From assembly GCF_900108585.1 (NCBI RefSeq), contig NZ_UESZ01000001.1:1364001-1428000 (forward strand): a DNA stretch of 64,000 bases, written 5' to 3'. The notes below the pieces were generated by a model, which saw only the letters and a program-made list of their open reading frames with translations, ran no database searches and was not told the DNA's origin. The position numbers and the translations under genes are program-made. The DNA is from Branchiibius hedensis. Lineage in GTDB: Bacteria; Actinomycetota; Actinomycetes; Actinomycetales; Dermatophilaceae. Below are positions 12,748 to 21,687 of the stretch, piece after piece; the first letter of the stretch is position 1, and each line of letters starts with the position of its first letter.

Positions 12748-14187
12748 TCACGGCCGAAGGTTCCAGCGAACGCCCATCGCGGTCACCGCTGCTGTCAATT
12801 CCTGCTCGTGGACGAGGGTGTGATGCCGCTGGCACAACAACGCGCAGTTCGTCAGGTCGGTCCGTCCGCCCGTGGCCCATGCGATCAGATGGTGCAGGTC
12901 GCACCACGAGGCACGAACAGTGCAGCCCGGGAAGGTGCAGTGAGTATCGCGTCGCCAGACCGCCAGACGTTGCGCTTCGGTGAAGAGCCGCTTCTCCCGG
13001 CCGACATCCAGCGCCCGCCCTGCCGTGCCGAGCACCATGGGGATGATCCCCGCGTCGCACGCTGTGCGGCGGACCGTTGCCGCCGACGACACCTGGCCCG
13101 TTCCCGTGACTCCTGCCGTGTCCGTGACGCCGCGCAGTGAGTCCAGATCGATCGTCACGAGCAGTTGCGCGCGTGACCAACGGGGCACCTTGCCACCGGC
13201 CTCGACACCCCTGGTGATCACGTCCATCAACGCATCCGCGCGGCGGTGCGCGGCCCGTCGCGGATCCGGCTCGCCGTTCGGACCCGGCACCGGGGATGAC
13301 AACGCCGCTACCGCGGCATCGATGACCGCAGCCGCTTCGGCTTCGACCGTCAGCCGGTACTCGGTCAGTCCGCCTGGCCCGGGCAACGTGTGCAACGCCC
13401 GGCCCCGCCGGGCCGCTGCCTCTTCTTCCGCGAGAAGGTCGTTCGGCTTGAGCACCTGCCGCGTCTTGTTGATCACTGTGGCCAACTCCCGGGAGGTTAG
13501 CCCCCACGATCCCAGCCACGACTCACCCGGAGCGGCCGCTCGCAGTGGCGCTTCCGGCGCGTCGACTGCTGCGGCAACCATGGTGCTGACGACCTCCGAG
13601 AGCTCCTGCCCGTCAGCCACCGGCACCACGTCATCGAGGAACCGGACGATCTGCGCTCCCTTGACCACGGACAGCCGGCCCTCGCCCACCGCGGACACGA
13701 CGGTGTCGACCAGTGACGAATCGTTCGAAGCGGCTGCGGCGTTCGCTGCGGTGGCCATCGCGACCACCCGGCTTGCGTGCGTGCGGTCCGGCGGCGGCGC
13801 GTGCACGCCCTCGACCACGCACATCCAGTCCGCAGCCGAATGGCCTTGCTCCGTATGCAAACCCCGTGCCATGCCCTCCCGGACCAGCTCCACTTCCAGA
13901 CGGTCCAGCGCCGCGCGTGACACCCCGATGGCATCCAACGCCCCGACCAGCGCCGTCTCGCTCCATCGGCTCGCAGCTCCCAGTACCGGGTCCAGCTCCT
14001 GCTCTGGCAGCCATGCCGCCATCACCGCGGCACCGCCACGCACGGCGTCCAACCCTGCCGCGCCGAGACCCACGAAGGGCGCGATGACTGCGTCCGCCTC
14101 AGCGGATGCCAAGCCCAGAGACGAAGCAGCGCAGGATGATTCGTCACACGACGAAGGCACCTGCAGCGGTGGAACGGGCTTGGTCAC
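12748..14187 (-). CDS. DUF222/HNH endonuclease of the 13E12 repeat family (copy 1)
   Basis: A 479-residue member of the actinobacterial 13E12 family: an N-terminal DUF222 region (to about residue 330) with the usual conserved segment on REL, GMARGL and SRAQL, and a C-terminal HNH nuclease motif with FTEAQRLAVWRRD, then CTFPGC, CDLHHLIAW, CALLCQRHH, giving the zinc-binding cysteines and the catalytic His-Asn-His residues. Start GTG 14187 (VTKPVPPLQ) is chosen because the frame upstream gives no family similarity. These genes occur in multiple copies per genome and are often strain-variable; a biological role is not established. A second, divergent copy lies at 39.0-40.7 kb. Confidence 0.88.
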   Translation of the reverse strand: MTKPVPPLQVPSSCDESSCAASSLGLASAEADAVIAPFVGLGAAGLDAVRGGAAVMAAWLPEQELDPVLGAASRWSETALVGALDAIGVSRAALDRLEVELVREGMARGLHTEQGHSAADWMCVVEGVHAPPPDRTHASRVVAMATAANAAAASNDSSLVDTVVSAVGEGRLSVVKGAQIVRFLDDVVPVADGQELSEVVSTMVAAAVDAPEAPLRAAAPGESWLGSWGLTSRELATVINKTRQVLKPNDLLAEEEAAARRGRALHTLPGPGGLTEYRLTVEAEAAAVIDAAVAALSSPVPGPNGEPDPRRAAHRRADALMDVITRGVEAGGKVPRWSRAQLLVTIDLDSLRGVTDTAGVTGTGQVSSAATVRRTACDAGIIPMVLGTAGRALDVGREKRLFTEAQRLAVWRRDTHCTFPGCTVRASWCDLHHLIAWATGGRTDLTNCALLCQRHHTLVHEQELTAAVTAMGVRWNLRP

Positions 14188-14286
14188 ACCTCGAACGTAC
14201 GTGCACCATCCGGCACCGACCAGACCACAGTCGGCCGGTGTGGACAACTCGAGTCCCCGCCACGCAATCCACAGGCCGGGGAGATC

Positions 14287-15222
14287 TCAGTTCTCGGCGC
14301 GACCCTCGCGCCAGTACCCCATGAACGCGACCGCGGACTTCGGCACCTCGAACTCGTTGACGAGCACCCGCCGCAGCGACTTCACCACCGACGACTCCCC
14401 CGCGATCCACACCGAGAACCGCGGATCCTGGTCCGTCGTCGTCTCCCAGTACGCATCCTCGGCACCGTCGAAGTAGACCGTCGTGTCCCCTGATTTCGGG
14501 CCGACGAAATGGGTCAGCTCCGGATGGGCGGCGAGCCATCGGCCTACCACCTGCGTCTGCAACTCGCCGCGGGCGGGCGCCGAACGCACCCAACTGACCT
14601 CCAGGCCGGGTGGGCACGGCAGGTCGACCACGTCGGCAGCGTCAGCGGTTTCAACACAGATCAGCCCCCGAGCCGCCTGCGGCAGCCGTTCGCAGATCCC
14701 CCAGATCGCCGGGATCGCTGTTTCGTCACCGACCAGCAGGTGGGTCCCGGCCGCCGCTTCGCGGTGGAACTCCAAGCCACCCGCGTCGCCCTCGAATGCG
14801 TCGTTCGGCCCCAGCACCAGCAGCCGGTCGCCCACCGCCGCCGACCCCGCGAACCGGGACCCCGGTCCGCTGTCGCCGTGATCCACCATGTCCACGTCGA
14901 ACTCACCGAGTGAGCGACGGACCTGCCGCAACGTGTAGGTCCGGATCGCCGCGCGTTCCTCGTCGGGCAGCTGCCGCCAGACCGTGAACCAGTCCTCGCC
15001 CCTGGGGAATTCGTCCAGGCTGCAGCCGGGCGCCGGGAAGATCAGCTTGATCCGCTGGTCGTAACCCGCGTCCGCGATCCACGGATCCCCGTCGGTCAGG
15101 GTCACGTCACCGAACGTCACCCGCACCAGGTGTGGCGAGAGCCGTTCGCGGCGCAGGACGCGCACGTCGTACAACTCGTATGGTCGGACTTCGGAAAGGA
15201 CTGATGGGTCCGTCGCGGTCAT
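14287..15222 (-). CDS. Siderophore-interacting protein (FAD-dependent ferric-siderophore reductase)
   Basis: A 311-residue cytoplasmic flavoprotein of the SIP (ViuB/YqjH) family that releases iron from imported siderophores by reduction using NAD(P)H. The FAD-binding motif RTYTLR (in AIRTYTLRQVR) is present, followed by FDVDMVDHGD; the C-terminal half has the siderophore-interacting/NAD-binding domain, including THFVGPKSGDTTVYFDG and, near the end, VLVNEFEVPKSAVAFMGYWREG. The ATG at 15222 is 21 bases downstream of an iron box, so expression is very probably derepressed in iron starvation by an IdeR/DmdR-type DtxR regulator. No siderophore receptor or ABC importer is adjacent. Confidence 0.92.
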   Translation of the reverse strand: MTATDPSVLSEVRPYELYDVRVLRRERLSPHLVRVTFGDVTLTDGDPWIADAGYDQRIKLIFPAPGCSLDEFPRGEDWFTVWRQLPDEERAAIRTYTLRQVRRSLGEFDVDMVDHGDSGPGSRFAGSAAVGDRLLVLGPNDAFEGDAGGLEFHREAAAGTHLLVGDETAIPAIWGICERLPQAARGLICVETADAADVVDLPCPPGLEVSWVRSAPARGELQTQVVGRWLAAHPELTHFVGPKSGDTTVYFDGAEDAYWETTTDQDPRFSVWIAGESSVVKSLRRVLVNEFEVPKSAVAFMGYWREGRAEN

Positions 15223-15243
15223 GCCCCGACCATAACAGACGTA

Positions 15244-15262
15244 TAAGGGTTGCCTAACCTAA
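15244..15262 (-). promoter_or_regulatory. Iron box (IdeR/DmdR/DtxR operator) in front of the siderophore-interacting protein gene
   Basis: On the minus strand the sequence reads TTAGGTTAGGCAACCCTTA. Against the known IdeR/DmdR consensus TTAGGTTAGSCTAACCTAA it matches at 16 of 19 positions, with a perfect left half-site. It ends 21 bases upstream of the ATG and overlaps a plausible -10 (TTATAC), the expected place for a repressor. It also contains the stop codon of the upstream lipoate ligase gene. Confidence 0.8.
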
Positions 15263-16308
15263 GGAACGCGGTGGGTCCATTCCGTGGTTCCGAACTTCTC
15301 CTGCACCAACCGTTCCGCTTCGGACAGTTCCGCCGGTGTGTACGTCGAGAGGTGGCTTGCGTACCGCGCCATGAACGAGCGCTGGAACGAGGAAAGGATC
15401 TCTTCGCGGGCCAGACCCGTCTGGGACCGCATCGGATCGACCCGTTTGTTGGCGCTCTTGGTGCCCTTGTCGGACATCTTCTCCCGCCCGATCCGCAGCA
15501 CCTGCAGCATCTTGTCGGCGTCGATGTCGTAGGACATCGTCACGTGGTGCAGCACAGCCCCCGCGGCGAACCGCTTCTGCGCCGCCCCACCGATCTTGCC
15601 CTGGTCGGAGGCGATGTCGTTGAGCGGCACGAAATGCGCGTTGACCCCTACCTCCGCCAGTGCAGCGATCACCCATTCGTCCAGGAACGAATACGACCGC
15701 TCGAAGGACAATCCCTCCACCAACGAGGTCGGGACCACCAGCGAGTAGGTGATGCAGTTGCCCGGCTCCATGAACATCGCGCCGCCGCCGGAGATCCGCC
15801 GGACCACACCAATGTCGTATTTCGCCGCGCCGTCGGCGTCGATCTCGTTCTTGTAGGACTGGAACGAGCCGATCACCACCAGCGGCGAATCCCAGTCCCA
15901 GAAGCGGAACGTCGGGTTGCGGGTGCCCGCCGCGACCTCACGTGCGATGACCTCGTCCAGCGCGACGTGCATGACCGGCGGCAAGACCACCGGCGGGATC
16001 ACGTCGAACGTGTGGTCGTCCCACCCGGTCGCCTTGCCCAATGCTCGACGTACGGCGATCCCCACCGCCTCGGGGCTGAACCCGATCAGCCGCACGCTCG
16101 GGTCCAGAGCCCCTTCGATGGCATGGGCCAGTTGTTCGACGGACGCGTCGACCGGCATACCGTCCAACGCCGCGTCGATGTCCTCCAAGGCGTCGTCGGG
16201 TTCGAGGAAGAAGTCTCCCGAAACGGAAACGTCTGCCAGACGGTCGTTTTCGACCTCCAGCTGCACTGCTACGAGCTTGCCACCGACGACTTTGTACTCA
16301 CCGCGCAT
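15259..16308 (-). CDS. Lipoate-protein ligase family protein with accessory domain at the N-terminus
   Basis: A 349-residue enzyme of the biotin/lipoate A/B ligase superfamily that would attach lipoate to E2 or GcvH proteins. Catalytic features: RRISGGGAMFMEPGNC (substrate-binding Arg and Gly-rich loop) and the lysine-containing IASDQGKIGGAAQKRF. The first ~95 residues (starting MRGEYKVVGGKLVAVQLEV) resemble the accessory lipoyl-ligase domain that is C-terminal in E. coli LplA; here it precedes the catalytic domain, as in the split LplB plus LplA of archaea joined in that order. Start ATG 16308 is set by this domain; the frame continues upstream into the exporter gene. The stop lies inside the iron box of the downstream gene. 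The MFS gene ends 17 bases upstream. Confidence 0.85.
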   Translation of the reverse strand: MRGEYKVVGGKLVAVQLEVENDRLADVSVSGDFFLEPDDALEDIDAALDGMPVDASVEQLAHAIEGALDPSVRLIGFSPEAVGIAVRRALGKATGWDDHTFDVIPPVVLPPVMHVALDEVIAREVAAGTRNPTFRFWDWDSPLVVIGSFQSYKNEIDADGAAKYDIGVVRRISGGGAMFMEPGNCITYSLVVPTSLVEGLSFERSYSFLDEWVIAALAEVGVNAHFVPLNDIASDQGKIGGAAQKRFAAGAVLHHVTMSYDIDADKMLQVLRIGREKMSDKGTKSANKRVDPMRSQTGLAREEILSSFQRSFMARYASHLSTYTPAELSEAERLVQEKFGTTEWTHRVP

Positions 16309-16325
16309 ACGACCACCGTAAGTGC

Positions 16326-17765
16326 CTAGTCGAACAAGTCGGCGACCCGACCCTGGCTGCGCACCGCCCATGCCGACCCGATCACCAGGGCCACGACCGC
16401 AAGGATCAGGCCGATGGCCGCAGTGATCGCCCACGCCGGCCGCGAGGCGACCGCGAAGTCTCCGTGCGCGGCGTCCAGCCCGGCATAGGTCACGGCCGGC
16501 AGGATCGCCACGCCCAACGACGTACCCACCTGCCGACTCGTCGAGGCGATCGCGGCGGCCACACCGGCCTGCGACCGAGGCATTCCCGCGACCGCCGAGT
16601 TGGTGATCGGTGCATTCAGCAGGCCGGCCCCGAGGCCGAAGAACATGTAGGCCACGATCAGGTACGCCCAGGCGGTGTCGGCGGCAAGACCCACCAACAG
16701 CAACCCGGCAACCGCTGTCGCCAACCCGCCGATGAGGGTGGGCAACCGGGCACCGCGGGCCGCGACCAGCCGACCCGAGATGGGTGCACAGACGGCCATC
16801 ACCAACGCCATGGGCAGCGTCATCAGACCGGCATGCAGGGCCGACAGACCCCGGGAGTTCTGCAGGTAGACGCTGGTCAGGAAGAGGAAGCCGCCCATCG
16901 CGCAGAACGCCAGCACTGCGCTGACCACCGCCCCGCTGAAGGTCACGCTCCGGAAGAACCGCGGATCGATCAGCGGCTCGCGCACCCGGGATTCGACGAG
17001 CACCAGAGCCAGCAACGACACAGCTGCCACCGCGAAACAGCCGACGATCGCGGGCGAGGTCCAGCCCAGACGCCGACCTTCAATAATCGCGAAAACCAAG
17101 GTGGCGAGGAAGACGATCACCAGCAGCTGCCCGGCCGGGTCGAACCGGCGCACCCGATCCGCCCGCGACTCCGGCACGAACTTCGCCGTCAACGACGTCG
17201 CGATCACGACGATCGGGATGTTCAGCCAGAAGATCGCCCGCCAGTCGATGGCCGCGATGAGCGCTCCACCGACCACCGGCCCCAGCGCCATGCTCACCCC
17301 GAACACGGCGCCCCAGATGCCGATCGCCTTCGCCCGCTCACCCGGCTCGCGGAAGGTGTTGGTGATGATCGCCATCGCCACCGGGTTCAGCATGCAGCCA
17401 CCGACGGCCTGCGCAGCGCGGGAGGCGATGAGCAGCTCCGGGTTGGGCGCGAGGGAACACAGCAGGGAGCCGAGTCCGAACATGGTCAGGCCGATCTGGA
17501 ACACTCGCCGCCGGCCGAACCGGTCCCCCATCGAGCCGCCCAGCATCAGTCCGGCGGCCAGCACCAGCGTGTAGGCGTCCACGACCCACTGCAGTTGGGC
17601 GTCCGTCGCGCCCAGTTCACGCGAGATGTCCGGCAGCGCTAGGTTGACCCCGGTCGAGTCGATACCCACGATGAGGAGACTGAGTGCGCAGATCGTGAGG
17701 ATGAGGTAACGCCGATCATGACCGATCGCCTCGTCAACCTGCTCACCGCTCACCGACCGTGTCAC
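16326..17765 (-). CDS. MFS exporter of the DHA2 (14-helix) family
   Basis: A 479-residue inner membrane drug:H+ antiporter-type protein. MFS motif A GGSMGDRFGRRRVF follows helix 2, motif C (the antiporter motif) is GAVFGVSMALGPVVGG, and TM1 has the DHA2-typical LIVGIDSTGVNLALPDI with an acidic residue. Roughly 14 hydrophobic segments can be counted, as in QacA/EmrB-type exporters. GTG start 17765; it ends 17 bases before the lipoate ligase gene, so the two may be co-transcribed although no functional link is obvious. The divergent GNAT gene starts within 70 bases. No local TetR/MarR regulator is present, so neither substrate nor control can be stated. Confidence 0.88.
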   Translation of the reverse strand: MTRSVSGEQVDEAIGHDRRYLILTICALSLLIVGIDSTGVNLALPDISRELGATDAQLQWVVDAYTLVLAAGLMLGGSMGDRFGRRRVFQIGLTMFGLGSLLCSLAPNPELLIASRAAQAVGGCMLNPVAMAIITNTFREPGERAKAIGIWGAVFGVSMALGPVVGGALIAAIDWRAIFWLNIPIVVIATSLTAKFVPESRADRVRRFDPAGQLLVIVFLATLVFAIIEGRRLGWTSPAIVGCFAVAAVSLLALVLVESRVREPLIDPRFFRSVTFSGAVVSAVLAFCAMGGFLFLTSVYLQNSRGLSALHAGLMTLPMALVMAVCAPISGRLVAARGARLPTLIGGLATAVAGLLLVGLAADTAWAYLIVAYMFFGLGAGLLNAPITNSAVAGMPRSQAGVAAAIASTSRQVGTSLGVAILPAVTYAGLDAAHGDFAVASRPAWAITAAIGLILAVVALVIGSAWAVRSQGRVADLFD

Positions 17766-17833
17766 GCCCCGACAGTACGACGTCGGGCCAAAATGCCGTT
17801 GACTGTGTCGCCCGAGTAGACGAGGTTCAGCAG

Positions 17834-18361
17834 GTGACCGTCACCATCCGCCGCGCCGCAGCCACCGACTACGACGCCATCGACGACGTCCTCCGCGAAG
17901 CGTTCGGCACCGACGAGGGACCCGCGGTCGCTGCGATGGTTCGCAGTATCCGCACGGCCGAGTTCGCTTACCCGGACTACGAACTCGTCGCCGAACGCGA
18001 TGGCCACGTCGTCGGCCAGGTCTGTCTCAGCGGGACCTCGGTGCACACTCCCGACGGCACCACCCGCACGATCACCATGCTGTCACCGCTCGCCGTCCAC
18101 CCCACAGCGCAGGGCACCGGCGTCGGATCGGCACTCGTGCGCGCCGTCCTCCGGAAAGCCTCCGACGATGGAGTGACCTTCGTCATCCTCGAAGGCTCAC
18201 CGCAGTACTACGGACGATTCGGATTCTGTCCGGCCGCGACGTACGGGCTGCACCTACCGATCCCCGACTGGGCACCGCCCGAGGCGGCCCAGATCGTCAT
18301 CCTCGACCCGCAGGCGGAGGTACCCGGCGGCAACGTCGAGTACCCGCCGTACGTGCCGTGA
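17834..18361 (+). CDS. GNAT N-acetyltransferase (YhbS-like)
   Basis: A 175-residue acyltransferase of the GNAT fold. The acetyl-CoA binding motif A is HPTAQGTGVGSALVRAVL (Q-x-x-G-x-G/A pattern as QGTGVGSAL), and the C-terminal part YYGRFGFCPAATYGL followed by a proline-rich tail is characteristic of YhbS-type proteins. Start GTG 17834 with GAGG about eight bases before it; the frame upstream overlaps the divergent exporter. The acceptor substrate is unknown. It ends only six bases from the convergent ugpC stop, leaving no room for a terminator of either gene. Confidence 0.85.
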   Translation: MTVTIRRAAATDYDAIDDVLREAFGTDEGPAVAAMVRSIRTAEFAYPDYELVAERDGHVVGQVCLSGTSVHTPDGTTRTITMLSPLAVHPTAQGTGVGSALVRAVLRKASDDGVTFVILEGSPQYYGRFGFCPAATYGLHLPIPDWAPPEAAQIVILDPQAEVPGGNVEYPPYVP

Positions 18362-18367
18362 CCCGGA

Positions 18368-19438
18368 TCAGAGCCGCACGCCACTCTCCGCGTCGAAAAC
18401 GTGGATCTCCTGCGGATCGATCGCCACCCGAACCTGCGAACCGACCGCGGGCGCAACGCGTTTGTCGACACGTACGGCGATCCGCGGCGCTTCGGGGTCA
18501 CCACCCGGCCGCCCGTAGACGAAAGACTCCGCGCCGAGCGCCTCGACCAACTCGACGGTGATCGAAACGCCCTCATCACCCTCACCGACCAGGTGCCAGC
18601 CCTCGGTGCGCACCCCGACGGTCACGGTGGAGGCTTGTGCCTGCTCACGCGGCAGAGCCGTCGCAAGCCCGAAGATGTCGACCGTCCCATCGGTGACCGC
18701 GGAGTCGAACAACGTGATGGCGGGTGAGCCGATGAACGACGCCACAAACGTGTTCGCCGGGTTGTCGTACAGCTCCTGAGGAGGCGCAACCTGTTGCAGC
18801 ACACCTTCATTCAGCACCGCGACCCGATCGCCCATCGTCATGGCCTCGACCTGGTCGTGCGTGACGTAGACCGTGGTGACACCGAGCCGACGTTGCAGTT
18901 GCGCGATCTGGGCCCGGGTCGAGACCCGCAGCTTGGCGTCGAGGTTCGACAGCGGCTCATCCATGCAGAAGACCTTCGGCTGCCGCACGATCGCCCGGCC
19001 CATCGCGACCCGCTGCCGCTGGCCACCGGAGAGTTGACCGGGTTTGCGATCCAGCAACGGTTCCAACTCCAGGATCTTCGCGGCGTCCGCCACCCGGGCG
19101 TGTGCGTCAGCCTTCGAGACTCCGGCGTTGCGCAGCGCGAACGCCATGTTCTCCTCGGCCGTCATGTTCGGGTAGAGGGCGTAGCTCTGGAAGACCATCG
19201 CCACGTCCCGATCCCTGGCCCGTACGCCGTCCTGGTCGTGACCGTCGATCAGCACCCGGCCGCCGTTGACCGGCTCCAGGCCGGCCAGCATGCGCAACGT
19301 CGTGGACTTACCGCAGCCGGACGGTCCTACCAACACCAGGAATTCGCCGTCCGGAACGTCGAGGGTGAGCGCATCCACCGCGGAACGATCGTTGCCGCGG
19401 TACCGCCGTGTGGTCTTGTCGAAGAAGACTGATGCCAT
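18368..19438 (-). CDS. ugpC: ABC importer ATPase, UgpC/MsmK type
   Basis: A 356-residue CUT1-family ATPase energising sugar or glycerophospho-compound import. Walker A GPSGCGKST at residues 38-46, the Q-loop VFQSYALYP, signature LSGGQRQR, Walker B and D-loop VFCMDEPLSNLD, H-loop YVTHDQ, then a C-terminal TOBE/MOP domain (from ~235). It is the last gene of the ugpA-ugpE-ugpB-ugpC operon and begins five bases after the ugpB stop. UgpC and multi-sugar ATPases are closely similar, so it could also serve other CUT1 permeases, but the presence of its own permeases and binding protein supports a dedicated role. Confidence 0.88.
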   Translation of the reverse strand: MASVFFDKTTRRYRGNDRSAVDALTLDVPDGEFLVLVGPSGCGKSTTLRMLAGLEPVNGGRVLIDGHDQDGVRARDRDVAMVFQSYALYPNMTAEENMAFALRNAGVSKADAHARVADAAKILELEPLLDRKPGQLSGGQRQRVAMGRAIVRQPKVFCMDEPLSNLDAKLRVSTRAQIAQLQRRLGVTTVYVTHDQVEAMTMGDRVAVLNEGVLQQVAPPQELYDNPANTFVASFIGSPAITLFDSAVTDGTVDIFGLATALPREQAQASTVTVGVRTEGWHLVGEGDEGVSITVELVEALGAESFVYGRPGGDPEAPRIAVRVDKRVAPAVGSQVRVAIDPQEIHVFDAESGVRL

Positions 19439-19443
19439 TGGCC

Positions 19444-20763
19444 CTACTTCTGCACCTTCGACTTCAGCTGGCTGTCGTACGCCGACTGGATCTGCTGGTT
19501 GAGCGCGCTGAACGTGCTGTTGACGTCCGAGCCGGCGACAATCTTGTCCAACGCCTCGCCGATCATCGTGCCGCCGCCGGGGATGAACACGCGTGCGTAG
19601 TCCTGCGGCCGGGTCTTGGGCAGCTGCTTCACGGCGACCTCGTAGTTCGGGTTCGCCTTGAGGTACGCAGCCTCCGACGGGTCGGAGGTCGCCGAAGTGC
19701 GCACCGGCATGTAGCCCGTGGCTTGCGTGAAGGTCGCCGTGTTCGCCGTGCTGGTCAGGAAGTCGATGAACTTGATGGCGTTCACCTTTCGAGCATCGGA
19801 AATGCCCTGCGGCACAGCAACTCCCGCACCACCGGTCGGGCAGGTCTTGACGCCTTCGGGCGCCGGAACGAAGCCCACACCCAGTTCGAACGGCAACTCC
19901 TTGAAACCGCCGAGGTCGCCGGTGGACTCCATCAGCACCGCACCCAGGCCCGCGCTGAAGTCAGCCGCGGAGTCCGCCGACGTCTTGAGGTACTTGTTCT
20001 TGGCCCACGACTGCAGCAACGTCGCTGCCTTCACGGTCCCGGGGTCGGTGAAGGTCGGCGTCCATTCCTTGGAGTACGCGCCGCCGTAGTTCCAGACGAT
20101 GTTCTGGAAGGTCCAGTCGAGGTAGTTCGAACCGTCGTCCAGGATGATCGGCGACTTACCGCTGCCGATCGCCGACTGTAGCTTCGGTGCCCATTCGGTG
20201 AATTCGTCCCACGAGGTCGGTGCGCGGTCGGGCAGGCCGGCCTTCTTGAACATCTCCTTGTTCCAGTAGAAGACGACGGTCGAACGGGCGTACGGCGCGG
20301 CGTAGTGCTTCCCGTCGTACTGGTAGTCGTTGTAGAGGCCCTCGACGTAGTCGGCCGTGTCCACCTTGTTCGCGGCGGCCAGCGCGGCAATGTCGGTCAA
20401 CCGGTCGTTGATCGCGAAGTTGAACCAGGTGACGTCGGAGACGACGACCACGTCCGGCAGCGACCCACCGGACAGCGCGGCGTTGAACTTCTGCGCGACC
20501 TCTTCGTAGTTCTTACCCGCGTCGGTCAGCTTCACCTTCAGGCCCGGGTTGGCCTTCTCGAAGGCGGCGATGATCTTCTGCTCGGTTGCCTTCGACTTGC
20601 CGGGGTGGTTGCTCCAGAAGTCGATGGTCCCCGACCCGGCCGTGCCACCGCCGCCGTTGTCCGTGGTCGACGAGCCGGTGCCGGCACACGCCGACAGACC
20701 GGCAGCGACTAGTGCACCTCCACCCAGGCCGAGGAGGTTGCGACGGGAGAGCGTTGAATCCAT
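19444..20763 (-). CDS. ugpB: UgpB-type glycerophospho-compound-binding lipoprotein
   Basis: A 439-residue extracellular solute-binding protein, family 1. The N-terminus has twin arginines (LSRRNLLGLGG) and ends in lipobox LSAC, so it is probably a Tat-exported lipoprotein. The mature part strongly resembles M. tuberculosis UgpB as I recall it: IDFWSNHPGKS, DAGKNYEEVAQKFNAAL, YAAPYARSTVVFYWNKE, GLPDRAPTSW, CPTGGAGVAVP, TGYMPVR and DYARVFIPGG all have close counterparts. That protein binds glycerophosphocholine and related phospholipid head groups, so scavenging of these is the likely job. ATG 20763 is preferred over GTG 20772, which sits too close to the AAAGGA ribosome site. Confidence 0.85.
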   Translation of the reverse strand: MDSTLSRRNLLGLGGGALVAAGLSACAGTGSSTTDNGGGGTAGSGTIDFWSNHPGKSKATEQKIIAAFEKANPGLKVKLTDAGKNYEEVAQKFNAALSGGSLPDVVVVSDVTWFNFAINDRLTDIAALAAANKVDTADYVEGLYNDYQYDGKHYAAPYARSTVVFYWNKEMFKKAGLPDRAPTSWDEFTEWAPKLQSAIGSGKSPIILDDGSNYLDWTFQNIVWNYGGAYSKEWTPTFTDPGTVKAATLLQSWAKNKYLKTSADSAADFSAGLGAVLMESTGDLGGFKELPFELGVGFVPAPEGVKTCPTGGAGVAVPQGISDARKVNAIKFIDFLTSTANTATFTQATGYMPVRTSATSDPSEAAYLKANPNYEVAVKQLPKTRPQDYARVFIPGGGTMIGEALDKIVAGSDVNSTFSALNQQIQSAYDSQLKSKVQK

Positions 20764-20787
20764 AACGGACACAGTCCTTTCGAGTTG

Positions 20788-21687
20788 TCAGCCTTTGACC
20801 GCACCCGCGGTCAGGCCCTTGATCATGTGACGTTGGAGGACAAGGAAGAGCGCGAGCACAGGCAACATCGCCAGCACGGTGGCCGCCATGACCGGACCCC
20901 AGTTGCTGATCCCGTCGGTGTTCTGCAACTGGGTCAGACCGATGGGCAACGTGCCCACCCGGCTGTCGCTGGCCATCAGGTAGGGCCAGAGGTATTCGTT
21001 CCACTCGTTGACGACGGTGATCAGCCCGAAGGCGATCAGCGTCGGCCAGGTCATCGGCAGGACCACACGCCACAGCAGCTTCAACGGTCCGGCGCCGTCC
21101 ATCCGCGCCGCCTCGACGATCTCGTGCGGCACCGCCAGGAAAGCGTTGCGCATCAAGAATGTCCCGAAGGCAACACCGGCCAGCGGGATGATGATGCCCT
21201 GGTAGGTGTCTCGCCAACCCAACTGGCTGACCAGCGCGTAGTTGGAGATCACGGTGATCTGATTGGGCACCATCAGCGCGGCGATGACCACGATGAAGAC
21301 CAGCGACCGGCCGGGAAAACGCAACAGCGACAACGCATATGCCGACAGCACGCCCAGGATGATCTTGGCCACTGACAGCACCGCGGTGATGAAGACCGAG
21401 TTGCGCAGGTAGGACCAGAAGTCGATCTCGGTCGTCGCCGCCGGGTAGTTCTTGGTCGTGAAGTGTTTCGGCCACCACTGGGCGGGTTGGGTGTAGATGT
21501 CCGGCCGCTCTTTGAACGACGTGACAACGATCCAGTAGAGCGGCACCGCCACGATCAGGAACGCGATCAGCATCCCGGCGTACCCCACGACCTTGCGGGC
21601 CGTGGACACGTTCAGTTCGGGACCATCGTCGACGAGGCTCGTTTCGATGTCTCGCAGCTCGGTGGCCTGGAAGGTCGATTCAGTCAC
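20788..21687 (-). CDS. ugpE: ABC importer permease, UgpE/MalG type
   Basis: A 299-residue inner membrane permease with about six hydrophobic segments (first at ~35-55). The EAA loop that contacts the ATPase is EAARMDGAGPLKLLWRVVLP. The N-terminal ~30 residues are cytoplasmic and acidic. It overlaps the upstream permease by eight bases and precedes ugpB by 24, so permease, permease, binding protein, ATPase form one transcript. This order is the same as ugpA-ugpE-ugpB-ugpC of M. tuberculosis. As with all CUT1 permeases, substrate comes from context. Confidence 0.87.
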   Translation of the reverse strand: MTESTFQATELRDIETSLVDDGPELNVSTARKVVGYAGMLIAFLIVAVPLYWIVVTSFKERPDIYTQPAQWWPKHFTTKNYPAATTEIDFWSYLRNSVFITAVLSVAKIILGVLSAYALSLLRFPGRSLVFIVVIAALMVPNQITVISNYALVSQLGWRDTYQGIIIPLAGVAFGTFLMRNAFLAVPHEIVEAARMDGAGPLKLLWRVVLPMTWPTLIAFGLITVVNEWNEYLWPYLMASDSRVGTLPIGLTQLQNTDGISNWGPVMAATVLAMLPVLALFLVLQRHMIKGLTAGAVKG

